This document shows positions 1 to 7,990 of a stretch of DNA of 45,266 bases, piece after piece. The first letter of the stretch is position 1. Every line of letters begins with the position of its first letter. Position numbers and translations under genes: made by a program. The notes beneath the pieces are model-generated. The model saw nothing but the letters and a program-made list of their open reading frames with translations, made no database searches and was not told the origin of the DNA. The DNA lies in contig NZ_AYKF01000076.1 in the NCBI RefSeq assembly GCF_003732545.1, positions 1 to 45,266 on the forward strand, written 5' to 3'. This DNA comes from Salinisphaera orenii subsp. halophila YIM 95161 (lineage in GTDB: Bacteria; Pseudomonadota; Gammaproteobacteria; Nevskiales; Salinisphaeraceae).

Positions 1-107
1 CGGTGAAGATGTCGAAGACCCGATATCCGCTCAATCGGCAAGCCGCGCCGCTTAAGTGAACGGCATTACGCCGGTGGCGGGCTTTGAAGGCGATCGTGAA
101 CGACCGC

Positions 108-1124
108 TCAGGTCATGGTCAGCACGACGCGGAAACGGGCGTCGTTGTTGATCATGCGGGCGTAGGCGTCGTTGACCTCGGACAGCGGATAGGTCTCGAT
201 CCGCGTCTGGATATCGCGCAGCGCCGAGAAGTCCAGCGTGTCCTCGGAGTCCCGCGGGGTGCCGCTCGGGTGGCCGGCCACGCTGCGGCGGGCCATCAGC
301 AGCTGGAACGGCGAGACCTCGATGGGCTCGGGCGAAGCCCCCAGCACCAGCAGCCGGCCATTGACGCCCAGCCCGTCGACCACCGAGCTCATCAGCTTCG
401 GATTGGGCGCGGTGGCCACGATCACGCGGGCGCCGCCCAGCGCCTGCAGGGCCTCGACCGCATCCTGGGCCTCGGTGTCGATGTAGGTGTCGGCACCGAG
501 CTCCTCGGCCAGGGCCTTCTTGTCCGTGCCGCGCGACATGGCCACGGTGTGAAAGCCCATGGCGTGGGCGTACTGGATGGCCAGATGACCGAGCCCGCCG
601 ATGCCCTGGATCGCGACCACGTCGCCGGCCACCGCGCCGGTGTTGCGCATGCCGTTGTAGGTGGTCACGCCGGCACACAGCAGCGGCGCCGCGTCCACCG
701 ACGACAGGGTGTCCGGGATCGCGACCAGCGCCTCGGCCGGGGCGATCATGTATTCGGCGTAGCCGCCGTCATAGGAGATACCGCAGATCTGCTCGTTGGC
801 GCAGGTGACGAAGTCGCCGCGGCGGCAGGACTCGCAGGAAAAGCAGTGCCCCCCGTGCCAGCCGACACCGACCCGCTGACCGGGCTGCCAGTGATCGACG
901 TCATCGCCGAGCGCGTCCACGGTACCGGCGACCTCGTGGCCCGGCACGCGCGGGTACTCGAGCCCCGGGAAGCCGCCGTCCTTGACGAAGGCATCGGAGT
1001 GACAGATGCCGCAGGCCTCGATCTTCACCCGCACCTGATCGGGTCCGGGCTCGGGGATGTTGCGTTCGACCAGTTCGAAATCGGCGCCGGCGGCGCTGAG
1101 CTGTGCGACTTGCATGCGCGACAT
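108..1124 (-). CDS. Zinc-dependent alcohol dehydrogenase (AdhP-like MDR family)
   Basis: A 338-residue cytosolic NAD(P)-dependent alcohol dehydrogenase that interconverts alcohols and aldehydes. Catalytic zinc ligands are visible as Cys38 (EACGICHSD), His63-Glu64 (PGHEVAG) and Cys150 (LLCAG). A complete four-cysteine structural zinc lobe lies at Cys94, 97, 100 and 108. The Rossmann glycine motif GIGGLGHLAIQYA follows near residue 173. Length and motif order match AdhP/AdhA-type bacterial enzymes. The ATG is preceded by AAGGAG at good spacing. It is divergent from an aldehyde dehydrogenase 156 bp away, suggesting that the aldehyde made here is oxidised by the neighbour; that pairing is inference. 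The natural substrate cannot be read from the sequence. Confidence 0.93.
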   Translation of the reverse strand: MSRMQVAQLSAAGADFELVERNIPEPGPDQVRVKIEACGICHSDAFVKDGGFPGLEYPRVPGHEVAGTVDALGDDVDHWQPGQRVGVGWHGGHCFSCESCRRGDFVTCANEQICGISYDGGYAEYMIAPAEALVAIPDTLSSVDAAPLLCAGVTTYNGMRNTGAVAGDVVAIQGIGGLGHLAIQYAHAMGFHTVAMSRGTDKKALAEELGADTYIDTEAQDAVEALQALGGARVIVATAPNPKLMSSVVDGLGVNGRLLVLGASPEPIEVSPFQLLMARRSVAGHPSGTPRDSEDTLDFSALRDIQTRIETYPLSEVNDAYARMINNDARFRVVLTMT

Positions 1125-1280
1125 GACCGTTCTCCTTGTGCTGCATGACTGCGCGGTCCCGAGCCTAACACCGCGGTCCCGCCCGCGCGGCGCGCGGCCG
1201 GGTTACGCGCTACTACTGATGCCGGCCCGCGTCGGCGGCTGTTAGCGTTCTGCGTCCGAGGCATCCAAGCGAGAGCAACC

Positions 1281-2726
1281 ATGGAACTGATGCACGAACA
1301 GGCCTATGTCGGCGGTCGCTGGATCGTGGCCGACGACCGTTCGACCACGGCCGTGGACGACCCCGCCACGGGCGAGACGCTCGGCCAGGTGCCCGCCCTG
1401 TCGGCGACCTACATGGACGGCGCGATCGACGCCGCGCATGCGGCCTTCGACGCCTGGCGGCAGCGCCCCGTGCTCGAACGCGCCGACGTCCTGCTGACCT
1501 GGTATCAGGGCATGATCGACCACCGCGAGGCGCTCGCGCGGCTGATGACCCGCGAACAGGGCAAGCCCATCGCCGAGGCGCGCGGCGAAGTCGACTATGC
1601 GGCGAGTTTCCTGCGCTGGTTCGCCGAAGAGGCCCGCCGCACGACCGGCGCCACCATCCCGCCGGAGGACCCGACGGTGGCCATCGGCACTCTGCGCGAA
1701 CCGGTCGGCGTGGCGGCGGTGATCACGCCCTGGAACTTCCCGCTGGCCATGATCACCCGCAAGGTGGGCGCGGCCCTGGCGGCCGGCTGCACGACGCTGG
1801 TCAACCCGGCCAACGAAACCCCGTTCTCTGCGCTGGCGCTGGCTGCGCTGGCGGCCGAGGCGGGCCTGGACCGCGGCGAATTCAACGTCGTCACCGGCCC
1901 GGGCCGAACGTTTGCCGAACGCGTGTGCGCCGACGCCCGCGTCCGGGCGCTGTCGTTCACGGGCTCGACCGAGGTCGGCAAGTCGCTGATCCGTCAGAGC
2001 GCGGACACGGTCAAGTGCATGGCCATGGAACTCGGCGGCAACGCGCCGCTGATCGTCTGCGACGATGTCGACGTGGAGACCGCGGTCGATACCGCGATCG
2101 CCGCCAAGTTCCAGACCTCCGGTCAGGACTGCATCGCCGCCAATCGCATCTTCGTCCACCGCGCCCTCTACGACGACTTCCTCGATCGCTTCGTCGAACG
2201 GACGAACGCCCTGGCCGTGGGCAACGGCCTCGACGAGGCCAACGCCATCGGTCCGCTGATCCACGAAGGCGCGGTCGACAAGGCGCAGGGGCTGGTCGAC
2301 GACGCCCGTCAGCAAGGCGCGCGCATCCTCGGCCGCGATCAGGCCGAGGCGCCCGGGCCGCGCTTTTTCATGCCCACGGTCGTCGCCGATTTCACCCCCG
2401 GGATGCGGGTATTCTCGGAGGAGGCCTTCGCCCCGGTCGCCCCGATCTGTGCCTTCGACGATGACGACGCCGTGATCGCCGCGGCCAACGACACCGTCTT
2501 CGGCCTGGCCGCCTATGTGCTCACGCACGCCGACGCCCGCATCCGCCGCTTCCTCCGCGGGCTCGACTACGGCATGGTCGGCGTCAACACCATGGACATC
2601 ACCGGCCCGCACGTGCCCTTCGGCGGCGTGAAGCAGTCCGGTCTCGGCCGCGAGGGCGCCCATGTCGGCATCGAGGAGTATCTCGAGACCAAGTACTACT
2701 GCATCGGCGGCCTGCCGCAGGGATAA
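1281..2726 (+). CDS. gabD: NAD(P)-dependent succinate-semialdehyde dehydrogenase-like aldehyde dehydrogenase
   Basis: A 481-residue aldehyde dehydrogenase, closest in pattern to GabD, which oxidises succinate semialdehyde to succinate in GABA degradation. Visible landmarks are PWNFP (Asn152), the Rossmann helix SFTGSTEVGK (about 226-234), general-base Glu250 in ELGGNAP, nucleophile Cys284 in SGQDCIAANR, and the C-terminal PFGGVKQSGLGREG with a GabD-like EEYLETKYYCIGG tail. An oddity is VNPANETP at 174-181, where the family normally has a Lys in KPA that contacts the coenzyme ribose/phosphate; here it is Asn175. No gabT transaminase is adjacent, so the true substrate may be another semialdehyde or aldehyde. 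The ATG is preceded by a weak GAGAG. Confidence 0.9.
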   Translation: MELMHEQAYVGGRWIVADDRSTTAVDDPATGETLGQVPALSATYMDGAIDAAHAAFDAWRQRPVLERADVLLTWYQGMIDHREALARLMTREQGKPIAEARGEVDYAASFLRWFAEEARRTTGATIPPEDPTVAIGTLREPVGVAAVITPWNFPLAMITRKVGAALAAGCTTLVNPANETPFSALALAALAAEAGLDRGEFNVVTGPGRTFAERVCADARVRALSFTGSTEVGKSLIRQSADTVKCMAMELGGNAPLIVCDDVDVETAVDTAIAAKFQTSGQDCIAANRIFVHRALYDDFLDRFVERTNALAVGNGLDEANAIGPLIHEGAVDKAQGLVDDARQQGARILGRDQAEAPGPRFFMPTVVADFTPGMRVFSEEAFAPVAPICAFDDDDAVIAAANDTVFGLAAYVLTHADARIRRFLRGLDYGMVGVNTMDITGPHVPFGGVKQSGLGREGAHVGIEEYLETKYYCIGGLPQG

Positions 2727-2741
2727 CCGCGACGCAGGCGG

Positions 2742-3482
2742 ATGCCGCGGCGCGCCATGGCCGCTGAACCCCGCGTGATCGGCGTCGACGGCTGCCGCGC
2801 CGGCTGGATCGCGGCGACGCCCGCCGGCCTGGCCGTCGGCCCGACGCTGGCCGGCCTGCTGGACACGCTCGGTGCGGATCCGGCACGCAGCGTGGTCGCC
2901 GTCGACATGCCGATCGGCCTGCCCGTCTGCGGCAGCCGCGACTGCGACCGGGTCGCGCGGGAACAGCTCGGCGGACCGCGCCGTGCCAGCGTGTTCGACA
3001 CGCCGACGCGGGCGGCCGTGCACGGCGCCGCCTCCCAGGCCGAGGCCACCCGCATCAACCGCGCGCACGGCGGCGCCGGGGTCTCCGCCCAGGCCTACAA
3101 TCTATTCGACAAGCTGCGCGAGGTGGATCGGCTGCTGCACGACGATCCGCGCTGGCGGGCGTCGATGGTCGAGGCCCATCCGGAGCTGTCGTTCGCGGCC
3201 TGGAATGGCGGCGAGAGCACGCGCCTGCAGCCGATGCCGCATCCCAAGACCGCCGCCCTGGGCGCCTTCGATCGCCTGACACTGGTCCTGGCACGCCACG
3301 ACCGCCGCCTGCTCGAAGCCGTGCGCGCAGCCCATCCACGCAAAGCCCTGGCCGACGACGATATCGCCGATGCCCTCGCCTGTCTGTTCACCGCCGAGCG
3401 GGTGGCCGCCGGCCGCCATCAGGTGCTGCCGGGTCGCCCGGCGTACGACACCGAGGGCCTGCCGATGCGGATCTGTATCTGA
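2742..3482 (+). CDS. DUF429 family protein (predicted RNase H-fold nuclease)
   Basis: A 246-residue DUF429 protein. It opens with the family signature VIGVDGCRAGWIAA, followed by VAVDMPIGLP, the conserved RRASVFDTPTRAAV segment, the GVSAQAYNLFDKLREVD stretch, EAHPELSFAAWNG, and a C-terminal DDDIADALACLFTAERVAAG helix. The family is predicted to have an RNase H-like fold with acidic active-site residues (Asp in VDG, Asp in VDMP, Glu in VEAHPE, and the DDD cluster), but its biochemical role is unknown. A second in-frame ATG at 2757 (MAAEP) would remove five residues and fits the family start equally well. It lies 15 bp after the aldehyde dehydrogenase, probably co-transcribed, and ends 11 bp from a convergent gene. 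Confidence 0.88.
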   Translation: MPRRAMAAEPRVIGVDGCRAGWIAATPAGLAVGPTLAGLLDTLGADPARSVVAVDMPIGLPVCGSRDCDRVAREQLGGPRRASVFDTPTRAAVHGAASQAEATRINRAHGGAGVSAQAYNLFDKLREVDRLLHDDPRWRASMVEAHPELSFAAWNGGESTRLQPMPHPKTAALGAFDRLTLVLARHDRRLLEAVRAAHPRKALADDDIADALACLFTAERVAAGRHQVLPGRPAYDTEGLPMRICI

Positions 3483-3493
3483 GCGCGGCGCGC

Positions 3494-4717
3494 TCAGCCG
3501 ACCAGCTGACCGAAGATGCGAAAACCGGCGATATAGGTGCCGGCCGCCGAGCCGATGGTCGAGAACACGAACACCAGCAGCGTGCGCGAGACGCGGTTGC
3601 GCCACCACCCGGCCGGCCGGGTGACGTCCGTCTTGAGGGTGGAGAAATCCCCCACCCGCGGCTTGCGCAGCCACAGCTCCGCGGCCGCCGTGACCATGCC
3701 GGCGCCGATGGTCGGGTTGAGGGAGGTCAGCGGCGCGGCGACGAAGGCGGTGAGCACGGTCAGCGGATGCGCCAGCGCGACCGCCGCCCCGAGCGCGGAC
3801 AGGGCGCCGTTGATGAGCACCCATTCCACGACCATCTGCTGGCCGAGCCCGGTGTCGCGGGAGAAACCCAGGGCGAAACCGCAGACCACGAGCGCCACCA
3901 CCACCCACGGGATCCACTTCACCCAGCGCGCCCCCGGCGGCACCCGGTCCAGTGCGGCGACGGTGGCCGCCGGGTCGTCCATGCCCGCTTCGAGATAGCC
4001 CGCCAGGCCCTTGAGGTGGCCGGCGCCGACGACGACCAGCGTGCGCGAAGCGCCGGTCTGCTGGAGCAGGCGCGCGGCCATGTAGCGATCGCGCTCGTCG
4101 ATGAGCGCCTCGTGCAGGTCGGCGGACTCCTGCGCGAACTCGTTGAAGGTGGATTCGAGCATGTCGCCGCGCTTGAGCTTCTCGATGTCCGACTCCTCGA
4201 TCTTCTCGCGCGAGAGCAGGCTCGCGAACAGGGCGCCAAGGGTGCTCAGCCGTTGCCACCAGGGGATGCGACGGTAGACGCGCTTGAGCGTGATGCCGAT
4301 GTTGCGATCGACCAGCTGCAGCGGCAGGCCGGCCCGGGTGCTGGACTCGATCGCTGCGCGCATCTCGGCGCCGGGCTCGATGCCGAACTGGTCGGCCAGC
4401 CGCTGCTGATAGGCGCCCAGCGCCAGATTGGCGGCGACCATGCCGGCCTTGCCCTGGCGCAGCACCTGAAACAGGTCCATCTGTTCGAGTTCGCCCGAGC
4501 GGGTGAGGGCGGCGTGGCGCGCATCGCAGAGCTCGATGGCCACGGCGTCGTAGTCGCCGGACTCGATCTCTTGCCGGACCTCGTCCGCGCTGGCCCGGGA
4601 GACGTGGGCGGTGCCCAGCAGCAGATAGTCGCCCTCGGCGCGCGTCACGCGGCGACGGGGTCCGGCCTCCGCGCCGGCTTCTATGTCGTGGTCGCCTGGG
4701 CTATCGGTTTCAGCCAT
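3494..4717 (-). CDS. TraB/PrgY family membrane protein (GumN-like N-terminal domain)
   Basis: A 407-residue member of the TraB/PrgY (pheromone shutdown) family. The N-terminal TraB domain begins with LLLGTAHVSRASADEV, the conserved GTAH motif, and continues with DAVAIELCDARHAAL, which carries the conserved Glu. A second GAGH motif (VVVGAGHLKGLAGYLE) closes the domain. Several hydrophobic segments then follow from about residue 250 to the end (WIPWVVVALVVCGFALG, VLINGALSALGAAVALA, and IGSAAGTYIAGFRIF near the C-terminus), indicating an inner-membrane protein. Enterococcal relatives reduce pheromone activity; bacterial housekeeping functions are not established. I start at ATG 4717 because AAGGA lies just upstream; an upstream start at 4738 is open but lacks a site. 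Confidence 0.88.
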   Translation of the reverse strand: MAETDSPGDHDIEAGAEAGPRRRVTRAEGDYLLLGTAHVSRASADEVRQEIESGDYDAVAIELCDARHAALTRSGELEQMDLFQVLRQGKAGMVAANLALGAYQQRLADQFGIEPGAEMRAAIESSTRAGLPLQLVDRNIGITLKRVYRRIPWWQRLSTLGALFASLLSREKIEESDIEKLKRGDMLESTFNEFAQESADLHEALIDERDRYMAARLLQQTGASRTLVVVGAGHLKGLAGYLEAGMDDPAATVAALDRVPPGARWVKWIPWVVVALVVCGFALGFSRDTGLGQQMVVEWVLINGALSALGAAVALAHPLTVLTAFVAAPLTSLNPTIGAGMVTAAAELWLRKPRVGDFSTLKTDVTRPAGWWRNRVSRTLLVFVFSTIGSAAGTYIAGFRIFGQLVG

Positions 4718-4779
4718 GCCTGTCCTTGCGCGCCGCACGGGCGCCGCGGCCGGTCGCGGCCCGCGGCCGCACCGGCGTG

Positions 4780-5229
4780 TCAGAAGTTGTTCGGGTTGCC
4801 CTCGACGATCGTGCCCCGGCCTTCGGTCTCGCCATCGCGCCGCCAGCTGACGCTGTCACCGTCGATGCGCACGTCGTAGCAGTCCGCCTGTGGGGCCTCG
4901 TCGTAATCGAAGCACATCCGGTCGCCGTCGATCCGCCATTCGGCCTCGTAGCCGGGGCCATGGATGGTGCCGTCCTCGGCGTAGTACTCAGTGTAGCTGC
5001 TGTCCGGCGACATGGTGCCGCCGACCGTGTTGCCGATGATGCGCGCGCGGATCCGCTCGGCGCTCGCGGTGCCGGCGCCGGACGACGCGCCGTCCTCGGT
5101 CGTTGCATCGGCGCCGGCGCTCTCGTCGTCGCTGTCGCAGCCACTCACGAGACCGACGGCCGACAGGGCCAGCAGCATCGCCGCAACCTGGGCGGCGCGC
5201 GAACGGACCGGATATCCGGGAAAGCTCAT
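4780..5229 (-). CDS. Small predicted lipoprotein, function unknown
   Basis: A 149-residue exported protein. After an arginine-containing N-region and a hydrophobic stretch (AAMLLALSAVGLVSG), a lipobox LVSGC places the lipidated cysteine at residue 31. A low-complexity acidic, Ser/Ala/Thr-rich linker follows. The C-terminal 100 residues look like a small beta-rich domain with repeated acidic, aromatic strands (YTEYYAEDGTIHG, AEWRIDGDRMCFDYDE, ADCYDVRIDGDSVSW) and two cysteines that could pair. That pattern resembles small secreted beta-sandwich domains of unknown function, and I do not recognise a named family. ATG 5229 is preceded by GGAA; a TTG four codons upstream is possible. It lies upstream of, and on the same strand as, the TraB-like gene. 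Confidence 0.72.
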   Translation of the reverse strand: MSFPGYPVRSRAAQVAAMLLALSAVGLVSGCDSDDESAGADATTEDGASSGAGTASAERIRARIIGNTVGGTMSPDSSYTEYYAEDGTIHGPGYEAEWRIDGDRMCFDYDEAPQADCYDVRIDGDSVSWRRDGETEGRGTIVEGNPNNF

Positions 5230-5307
5230 GCCATGTTCCAAAGGGCGTGGGAGCGCCGATGGTATCGGTTTCCGGCCGAAACCGTCAGGCCCGCGTGGCC
5301 GGGCTCC

Positions 5308-5354
5308 TGTACAGGACGATGGTTTGCCAAATATAATTAAGAATCGTTCTCATT
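5308..5354 (+). promoter_or_regulatory. Fur-box promoter of the first TonB receptor
   Basis: A perfect -10 TATAAT lies at 5332-5337, with TGTACA at 5308-5313 as a -35 (18-bp spacer). The -10 overlaps a 19-bp Fur-like palindrome at 5336-5354, ATTAAGAATCGTTCTCATT, whose reverse strand reads AATGAGAACGATTCTTAAT. It keeps the inverted-hexamer layout of the consensus AATGATAATGATTATCATT. The local sequence is strikingly AT-rich for this genome. Binding of Fur with iron would block polymerase, so the receptor at 5397 should be induced by iron starvation. Confidence 0.78.
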
Positions 5355-5396
5355 CATATACAGCCGCGGTTCACTATCGCGGTCAGGGGGATTCAC

Positions 5397-7565
5397 GTGC
5401 GACCGTTTTCGTCCAACGCTCATCCGCACCGCACCGCGCTGGCGTCGGCGCTGGCCGTCGGCCTCGCCATGGCGCCGCCGCCCGGACTCGCCCAGAACAG
5501 CGCAACCGCATCGGAGACGCTGTCGGAGATCAGCGTCGAGGGCGACAGCGACGTGCCCTCGGCCACAGCGCCGGTCGACGGCTACAGCGCCGAGCGCACG
5601 CGCTCGGCCACCAAGACCGACGCACCGCTGGCCGAAACCCCGCAGGCGGTATCGGTGATCGCCGCCGACCAGATCGACGCCCAGGGCGCACGCGATCTCC
5701 GCCAGGTCATGCGCTACGTCTCGGGCGTGGTCCCCGAACTGCGGGGCAATGTGGCCAGCCGTTATGACCAGCTCACGCTGCGCGGTTTTCAGCCGGATCT
5801 CTATCTCGACGGCCTCAAGCAGCTCAGCTACTTCTACACGATTCCCAAGACCGATCCGTTCCTGCTCGAGCGCGTGGAAGTCGTCAAGGGCCCTGCGTCC
5901 GTGCTCTACGGACAGACGCCCCCGGGCGGCCTGATCAATCTGGTCTCCAAGCGCCCCGTCGAGGACCAGGAGAACCGCTTCTATCTGGAGACGGGCAACG
6001 ACAGCCGCCTGGGCGCCGGTTTCGATATCGGCGGCGCGCTCGACGAGGACGGCGACGCGCTCTACCGCGTGGTGGCCACCGGCAGCCGGCGAGACGGGCC
6101 CCAGGAGACCGTCGAGACGTCGAACTTCTCCATCGCGCCGTCGCTGCGGCTGCGACTGTCCGAGGACACGGAGTTCACGCTGCTGGGCAAGTACCGCAAC
6201 GACCCGGACTCCGGCTCCTACGGCGCCCTGCCCTATCGCGGCACCGTCGACCCGCTGGGCGACGGCTCGAAGCTGGATCGCGATTTCTACGACGGCGACG
6301 AGAGTTTCGAGAGCTTCGACCGCAAGACGGTCCAGATCGGCTACGAATTCTCGCACTGGTTCAACGACAGCCTCGAGTTCCGTCAGAACTTCCGTTTCCG
6401 TGACGCCGAGGTCGACTATCGCAGCGTCTACGGCGCCGGCCTGGTCGACGACGAGACGCTCGCACGGGGGACCGCGGCTTCGCAGGAGAGCGTCAACGGC
6501 ATCCTCGTCGACAACCAGCTGCTGGGCTACGCCGACACCGGCCCGGTCGAACATACGCTGCTGGCCGGTTTCGATTACCAGAACCTCGACGCGGACCGCT
6601 ACTACGGCCTGGGCGCGGCGCCGTCCCTGTCGATCGCCGATCCGAACAACGATCAGGCGATCACGCCGCCGGCCCGCAGCAGCTACGACTTCGATCAGGA
6701 CCAGATCGGCTTCTATCTCCAGGATCAGGCCAAGCTGGGCCGCCTGACGATGCTGGCCGGCGGGCGCTACGACGTCATCGACACGACCGCCGTCGGCCCG
6801 GACGGCACCAATCGCGACACGCGTACGGACCGCGCCTTCACCGGCCGGCTCGGCGCGCTCTACGCGTTCGACAACGGCATCGCGCCGTATGTCAGCTACG
6901 CCGAGTCGTTCCAGTCGCCGGCGACGAGCAACACCGCCGCCGGTATTCTTGACCCGACCGAGGGCGAGCAGTACGAGGCCGGGCTGAAGTATCAGCCGCC
7001 GGGCAGCGACGCCCTGTTCACCGCCTCCGCCTTCGAGCTGACGCGCACCAACGTGCCCACGACGGACCCGGCCACGCAGATCACCACCCAGACCGGCGAA
7101 GTCCGCATTCGCGGCTTCGAGATCGACGGCAAGGCCAGCCTGGCCAGCGGTCTCGACCTGTCGCTGGCCGCGGCCTATCTCGACTCCGAGATCACCAGCG
7201 CCGACGACGGCACCGAGGGCAACGAGTTCTCGCAGACGCCCGACTACACCGCCTCGCTGTGGCTCGACTACACGCAGCCGGGCGGTGCCTGGAAGGGCGC
7301 CGGCGCCGGAGTGGGCCTACGCTACGTCGGCGAACAGCAGGTCACCAACGACAACGACCTGCAGGTGCCGGACTACACCGTCGCCGACGCCGCCCTGCAC
7401 TACGAGCTCGGCGGCATCAAGCCCGCCTGGGATGGCTGGCGTGTAGCCCTGAACGTGCAGAACGTGTTCGACAAGAAGTACGTCTCCTCCTGCGCGAGCC
7501 CGAATTTCTGCTACTACGGCTACGGTCGCGAAACCACGGCCACGGTGAGCTATCGCTGGCGTTGA
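5397..7565 (+). CDS. TonB-dependent siderophore receptor (FhuA-like)
   Basis: A 722-residue outer-membrane receptor that would take up ferric siderophores using TonB energy. A signal peptide ends near PGLAQ (about residue 33). The plug domain shows TKTDAPLAETPQAVSVI, the family's TDxPxxExPQ signature, followed by RDLRQVMRYVSGVV, LERVEVVKGPASVLYGQ and PGGLINLVSKRP. The rest is a 22-strand-type beta barrel ending TATVSYRWR. A Cys-x5-Cys pair close to the C-terminus (CASPNFC followed by YYGYGRE) corresponds to the C-terminal disulfide of FhuA, supporting a hydroxamate-type ligand. The start is GTG, with AGGGGG six bases upstream. It is controlled by the Fur-box promoter at 5308-5354 and followed by a strong terminator, so it is probably monocistronic. 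Confidence 0.93.
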   Translation: MRPFSSNAHPHRTALASALAVGLAMAPPPGLAQNSATASETLSEISVEGDSDVPSATAPVDGYSAERTRSATKTDAPLAETPQAVSVIAADQIDAQGARDLRQVMRYVSGVVPELRGNVASRYDQLTLRGFQPDLYLDGLKQLSYFYTIPKTDPFLLERVEVVKGPASVLYGQTPPGGLINLVSKRPVEDQENRFYLETGNDSRLGAGFDIGGALDEDGDALYRVVATGSRRDGPQETVETSNFSIAPSLRLRLSEDTEFTLLGKYRNDPDSGSYGALPYRGTVDPLGDGSKLDRDFYDGDESFESFDRKTVQIGYEFSHWFNDSLEFRQNFRFRDAEVDYRSVYGAGLVDDETLARGTAASQESVNGILVDNQLLGYADTGPVEHTLLAGFDYQNLDADRYYGLGAAPSLSIADPNNDQAITPPARSSYDFDQDQIGFYLQDQAKLGRLTMLAGGRYDVIDTTAVGPDGTNRDTRTDRAFTGRLGALYAFDNGIAPYVSYAESFQSPATSNTAAGILDPTEGEQYEAGLKYQPPGSDALFTASAFELTRTNVPTTDPATQITTQTGEVRIRGFEIDGKASLASGLDLSLAAAYLDSEITSADDGTEGNEFSQTPDYTASLWLDYTQPGGAWKGAGAGVGLRYVGEQQVTNDNDLQVPDYTVADAALHYELGGIKPAWDGWRVALNVQNVFDKKYVSSCASPNFCYYGYGRETTATVSYRWR

Positions 7566-7590
7566 GGATTCCGTCCACCCGTCACCACAA

Positions 7591-7616
7591 CGCGGCCTTC
7601 GGGCCGCGTTTTTTTT
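7591..7616 (+). terminator. Intrinsic terminator after first TonB receptor
   Basis: A perfect 7-bp GC stem, CGCGGCC / GGCCGCG (7591-7597 with 7602-7608), carries a stable TTCG-type tetraloop and is followed at once by eight T residues (7609-7616). It lies 26 bp after the receptor stop codon. Confidence 0.92.
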
Positions 7617-7654
7617 GCCCGCGAGGGCCCAGACCACAGGAGAGCGAACGCCGC

Positions 7655-7707
7655 TTGCAGCTTCCGATCTTTTGTATATAATGCGAATTATTCGCATTCG
7701 CGAATGC
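7655..7707 (+). promoter_or_regulatory. Promoter with overlapping tandem Fur-like boxes
   Basis: A perfect -10 TATAAT sits at 7677-7682, with TTGCAG at 7655-7660 (16-bp spacer). A 19-bp near-palindrome, AATGCGAATTATTCGCATT, covers 7680-7698. A 14-bp perfect palindrome, GCATTCGCGAATGC, covers 7694-7707 and shares a half-site with it. The arrangement gives three alternating half-sites, as expected where two repressor dimers overlap. It should drive the reductase and second receptor downstream under iron control. Transcription would start near 7688-7690, inside the boxes. Confidence 0.72.
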
Positions 7708-7781
7708 GTCTTCGTTCGCCAGCCGGCGCGAGGCACCGCGCTCGCGAATGCGATTTGGGGAAACCTCCCACTCGGTGGATT

Positions 7782-7806
7782 GCGCGGCCTTCGGGCCGCG
7801 CTCTTT
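7782..7806 (+). promoter_or_regulatory. Terminator-like hairpin in the leader (possible attenuator)
   Basis: An 8-bp stem GCGCGGCC / GGCCGCGC (7782-7789 with 7794-7801) with a TTCG loop is followed by TCTTTT. It is almost the same hairpin as the terminator at 7591, but lies 100 bp downstream of a promoter and 180 bp upstream of the next gene. It could prematurely end transcription, or could be a weak end for read-through. A further perfect 8-bp hairpin, GGCCGGCG / CGCCGGCC, lies at 7831-7850, just before the ribosome site of the small ORF at 7865. Confidence 0.5.
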
Positions 7807-7864
7807 TAAGCGTGGGATGACGGTAGCACCGGCCGGCGGCCGCGCCGGCCAACAGGGGGACAGG

Positions 7865-7990
7865 ATGACGTCGAACGAGGCCCACGCCCGCGGACTGCGC
7901 GCAGATCGCCTGTCGACGCCCGCGCCGTCACCACGGCTGGCGCAGCACTGGACGGCTCGAGCCGGCGCGGCGCCAAGGAGTATCCGATGA
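7865..7990 (+). CDS. Possible 41-residue leader peptide coupled to the reductase gene
   Basis: A short open frame begins at ATG 7865 and is preceded by a strong AGGGGG-type ribosome site (7853-7860 region, CAGGGGGACAGG before the ATG). It ends in a TGA that overlaps the ATG of the next gene (ATGA at 7987-7990), the usual sign of translational coupling. The peptide is arginine- and alanine-rich, with no membrane segment and no recognised family. The strong site, the exact ATGA overlap and the structured leader upstream make it credible as a coupling or leader ORF. Such frames also arise by chance in GC-rich DNA, so confidence is low. Confidence 0.3.
   Translation: MTSNEAHARGLRADRLSTPAPSPRLAQHWTARAGAAPRSIR

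Noticed and set aside
1-59. Possible C-terminal ends of a plus-strand gene cut by the window edge (frames ending at TAA 55 and TGA 59)
   Set aside because: At most 18 codons are visible, both frames are equally open, and no family can be recognised.
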